From Termitidicoccus mucosus (GTDB lineage: Bacteria; Verrucomicrobiota; Verrucomicrobiia; Opitutales; Opitutaceae), in assembly GCF_038725785.1 (NCBI RefSeq), contig NZ_CP109796.1:6138501-6202500 (forward strand): a stretch of DNA of 64,000 bases. The letters are read 5' to 3'. The position numbers and the translations under genes are program-made. The notes below the pieces were generated by a model, which was not told the DNA's origin, searched no databases, and worked only from the letters and a program-made list of their open reading frames with translations. Position 1 is the first letter of the stretch, and each line of letters begins with the position of its first letter. Below, in pieces: positions 62,591 through 64,000 of this stretch.

Positions 62591-62630
62591 TGAAATGCAA
62601 TCAAACGCAATGAAATGCAATCAAACGCAA
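62591..62630. repeat. exact 20-bp tandem repeat upstream of the capsid genes
   Basis: tgaaatgcaatcaaacgcaa occurs twice head-to-tail (62591-62610 and 62611-62630). It lies in the gap 62530-62786 before the 51-residue gene, where the late promoter should be. A 9-bp-stem hairpin (gcggatcgg/ccgatccgc) lies at about 62670-62700. The repeats look like activator or repressor sites. Confidence 0.75.
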
Positions 62631-62786
62631 CGCGGGCTACAGCGTGCCGCCTTCAGATAGCTTGTTTTCGCGGATCGGGTCGCGATGCGGGCCGATCCGC
62701 TTTGGATGAAAACCAATCAGGCACGGCAAACAGGCGCAAAAAACACTCCACCAGTGACAGTCCGGAGGTTTTGCGCCGCCGCCATG

Positions 62787-62945
62787 TCACGCCGCAGATG
62801 CAGCGGACAAGTGCGGCAGGCCCATCACGGCCACCGCCCGCCGCGATCGTTCGAGGCGCTTGCGGCATGCGGGCGTCGCCGACGTTTGGCGGCCTGTGAC
62901 GCGGCGCCCGCATCCGCACGCGCAGAGTGCCACAAAGCGTGACAT
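62787..62945 (-). CDS. 52-residue Cys-ribbon protein
   Basis: Begins at the ATG at 62945. SRFVALCACGCGRRVTGRQT then PACRKRLERSRR shows four Cys (C8, C10, C12, C27) and a basic helix. I have seen this CxCGCGR-x(n)-ACRKR pattern on phage proteins, often at the end of or beside C5-cytosine methyltransferases. It overlaps the end of the methyltransferase gene by 121 bases in another frame, so it could be a remnant of a longer methyltransferase C-terminus or a separate binder. Confidence 0.6.
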   Translation of the reverse strand: MSRFVALCACGCGRRVTGRQTSATPACRKRLERSRRAVAVMGLPHLSAASAA

Positions 62946-63460
62946 GCCGCGGCACTGGAACTGAAAATAGCGAAGAACCAAAACTCTGTCGCCATGCATG
63001 TCCGCTCAACATCGTCCGGCATGTCGCGACGGTCGATGACAAGGCACGTGCCGTCACGGCTTCCAAACTGGAACGTGCGAAGCCGGGATTGCCTGCCGCC
63101 GCACTCGGCGGCGTTGAGGTTGAAGCGTTGCACGGTGTAGCCGCTGGCGTCGATGTCCGGCACGCCGGGCACGTTCTCAAGCAAAAACCATTCTGGAGAT
63201 GCTTCCTCCACGACGCGGGCATATTCGCGCAAAAGCTCAACGCCAGCCCCGGTCGGTTCAGTGCGCCGGGCTTTGCTGAAATCCTGACAGGGAGAGCCGC
63301 CAATCACGCCGGCAAATGCGCCGCTCGGCGGATGAAACTCCCGCACGTCGCCACCCCAGACGATGTCAGGCCCGCGCACGACGCAAAAGCCTTCCGCTTC
63401 GAATCCACGGCCCAGCAAATCCGCTCCGGGGAAAACCGATAGTATTAAATTATTTCTCAT
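62825..63460 (-). CDS. C5-cytosine DNA methyltransferase, shortened
   Basis: About 210 residues from the ATG at 63460. Motif I is SVFPGADLLGRGFEAEGF, motif IV GGSPCQDFS (catalytic Cys58), motif VI LLENVPGV and motif VIII RQSRLRTFQFG. After this the usual target-recognition domain and motifs IX and X are not found; the tail is a 60-residue low-complexity stretch in a frame that overlaps the Cys-ribbon gene. Without motif X the fold would be incomplete, so activity is doubtful unless another chain supplies it. A longer upstream frame to 63562 crosses the right repeat copy and is rejected. Confidence 0.8.
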   Translation of the reverse strand: MRNNLILSVFPGADLLGRGFEAEGFCVVRGPDIVWGGDVREFHPPSGAFAGVIGGSPCQDFSKARRTEPTGAGVELLREYARVVEEASPEWFLLENVPGVPDIDASGYTVQRFNLNAAECGGRQSRLRTFQFGSRDGTCLVIDRRDMPDDVERTCMATEFWFFAIFSSSAAACHALWHSARADAGAASQAAKRRRRPHAASASNDRGGRWP

Positions 63461-63463
63461 TTG

Positions 63464-63592
63464 TTGAAGTGTGACGCAGCGATCGCGCTTGCCCGCCGGC
63501 GTGACACACCAGGCTGTTGCCTCACCCAGCTCAGTCACGGTGTGACGCGGCCGGCGTGACAAACCCAGGGCCCGTCACGCCGGCTACGTCAC
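63464..63592. repeat. 129-bp inverted repeat, right copy
   Basis: Reverse complement of 56630-56758 with five mismatches and no indel. It lies between the methyltransferase start and the end of the 42-residue gene, whose TGA stop codon falls in the repeat. Together the copies bracket the 6.7-kb structural block. Confidence 0.95.
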
Positions 63593-63717
63593 TGCGCTAC
63601 AAACCAATGCCAGATGGCGAGGCCGATGATAACCGGCACGGACCTGATGAACGCCCCGGCTACGAAGCCGACTGAAACCGCGACGATGTCGGCGATGACG
63701 ACGAGTATGTTTTTCAT
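63589..63717 (-). CDS. 42-residue membrane protein
   Basis: Starts at the ATG at 63717, whose ATGA overlaps the stop of the putative ATPase gene, so translation is coupled. Two hydrophobic stretches (ILVVIADIVAVSVGFVAGAF and SVPVIIGLAIWHWFVAQ) fill nearly the whole chain. Its stop codon is in the right copy of the 129-bp repeat. A longer frame to 63849 is open but lies in the ATPase gene and is not preferred. Tiny membrane proteins linked to the packaging ATPase gene occur in PRD1/PM2-type viruses. Confidence 0.6.
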   Translation of the reverse strand: MKNILVVIADIVAVSVGFVAGAFIRSVPVIIGLAIWHWFVAQ

Positions 63718-64000
63718 GGTGGAGGAAATTTGCCCCGTTGAATCAGGTGCGAGCCGTCCGGCGCGCCGAATTTTACACAGTAAAGGAACTCGTATTTTTT
63801 GAGTTCCGTCGCCTCCACCATGCGCGGTTCCGCCCATTCTTCGCCCCATATCTTGGCGCTGCCGGGCGACTGGCGGAAGAGAAGCAGCTTGCCGAATTGA
63901 TCGCGCTGGATGGGGAGGAGCACGGTGGCGCGGTGCCCCATGATGTGCAGGATGTGCCCGGCGTGGCGGACGCGGGTGAACAGGTCAGTGAACTCGACGC
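63714..64000 (-). CDS. C-terminal part of putative genome-packaging ATPase (FtsK/HerA-like)
   Basis: The open frame continues past the right edge; about 95 residues are visible. VEFTDLFTRVRHAGHILHIM leads to VLLPIQRDQFGKLLLFRQSP, then VEATELKKYEFLYC. This matches the end of viral A32-like/FtsK-HerA packaging ATPases: a histidine-rich helix, a P-x-Q-R-x(2-3)-D/K-type sensor strand, a L-L-L-F-R-Q strand and a final L-x-x-Y-E-F-L. Walker motifs would be to the right. Alternative: another P-loop protein of the virus. Confidence 0.5.
   Translation of the reverse strand, partial: VEFTDLFTRVRHAGHILHIMGHRATVLLPIQRDQFGKLLLFRQSPGSAKIWGEEWAEPRMVEATELKKYEFLYCVKFGAPDGSHLIQRGKFPPP

Larger units (their letters stand above)
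52831..64000. mobile_element. PM2-like (corticovirus-type) tailless provirus integrated in ssrA, right end outside the window
   Basis: Left boundary is ssrA. The order is integrase, small genes, a rightward trio, VapBC, a 129-bp repeat, ten leftward structural or lysis genes including a PM2 P2-like capsid candidate, a Cys-ribbon mini-gene, a methyltransferase, the second copy of the repeat, a 42-residue membrane protein and the C-terminal part of a putative packaging ATPase. There is no terminase, portal, tape measure or tail gene. Many products have a single membrane helix, as expected for virions with an inner membrane. Replication genes are not seen and may be to the right. Confidence 0.8.

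Noticed and set aside
63461-63562. Longer N-terminus of the methyltransferase
   Set aside because: The frame upstream of 63460 translates the 129-bp repeat and precedes motif I by an implausible basic stretch.
56630-63592. The 129-bp repeats as terminal repeats of a linear PRD1-like genome
   Set aside because: The putative packaging ATPase and the integrase lie outside the pair, so these cannot be the genome ends. An internal operator, origin or recombination role is more likely.
52831-64000. Tailed-phage remnant or gene transfer agent
   Set aside because: No terminase, portal, tape-measure, baseplate or HK97-like capsid was found. The abundance of single-helix proteins and the P2-like capsid pattern point elsewhere.

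Overview
Organism. The window is GC-rich bacterial chromosome, most likely from a verrucomicrobial lineage close to Opitutaceae. The pointers are a PEP-CTERM protein with beta-strand-rich passenger repeats, a secreted pectate-lyase-like protein, a DUF2851 protein, several families of palindromic intergenic repeats of the kind familiar from Verrucomicrobia and Planctomycetes, and a tmRNA tag ending in PLAA. This taxonomic call is inference from gene content.

Layout. 1-7.3 kb is housekeeping: a DNA/RNA endonuclease fragment, an acyl-ACP thioesterase, DUF2851, an MFS carrier, rplU-rpmA and an OmpR-type two-component pair. 7.3-25.7 kb is one long leftward exopolysaccharide locus. From promoter to distal end it holds an outer-membrane barrel, Wza, Wzc, Wzm, a glycosyltransferase, Wzt, several glycosyltransferases, a left-handed beta-helix acyltransferase, an oxidoreductase, an SDR epimerase and an exostosin-like enzyme. 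Four lesions sit in it: a frameshifted barrel gene, a 0.47 kb tandem duplication that copies the start of wzt, and two glycosyltransferases with internal deletions plus frameshifts. 26-52.4 kb is mixed core: hybrid REC-kinase, folD, SH3-like secreted protein, RsuA-type pseudouridine synthase, CysJ-like reductase, RlmI-like methyltransferase, dxr-cdsA-uppS, YgiQ, a ClpX-like ATPase, an HU/IHF protein, a broken hydrolase-cupin gene, EamA and MacA-like transport genes, polyphosphate glucokinase, SlyD, a PEP-CTERM giant, pectate lyase, phosphoesterase and MscS. The tmRNA gene ssrA is at 52,512-52,868.

The exciting part is 52.8 kb to the right edge. An integrative element sits in the 3' end of ssrA, and its integrase gene ends inside the tmRNA sequence. 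It encodes no tail, portal or terminase proteins. Instead it has a 304-residue protein whose layout resembles the double-jelly-roll major capsid protein of phage PM2 (Corticoviridae), the C-terminal end of what looks like an FtsK/HerA-type genome-packaging ATPase at the edge, at least four small proteins with one C-terminal membrane helix followed by an Arg/Lys tail, two other tiny membrane proteins, a spike-like protein with a discoidin-like end, and a possible holin/lipoprotein lysis set. I read this as a tailless, internal-membrane provirus of the PM2 type in a verrucomicrobial host. Its structural block is bounded by a 129-bp inverted repeat (124/129 identical, 6.7 kb apart) packed with GTGAC motifs. 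It also carries VapBC, a shortened C5-cytosine methyltransferase overlapping a Cys-ribbon mini-gene, and a 20-bp exact tandem repeat upstream of the capsid genes.

A second theme is repeats: six intergenic polypyrimidine/polypurine palindromes with arms up to 37 bp, and at least five other palindromic or short repeat families. Some of these have become the ends of proteins or lie inside a coding sequence.
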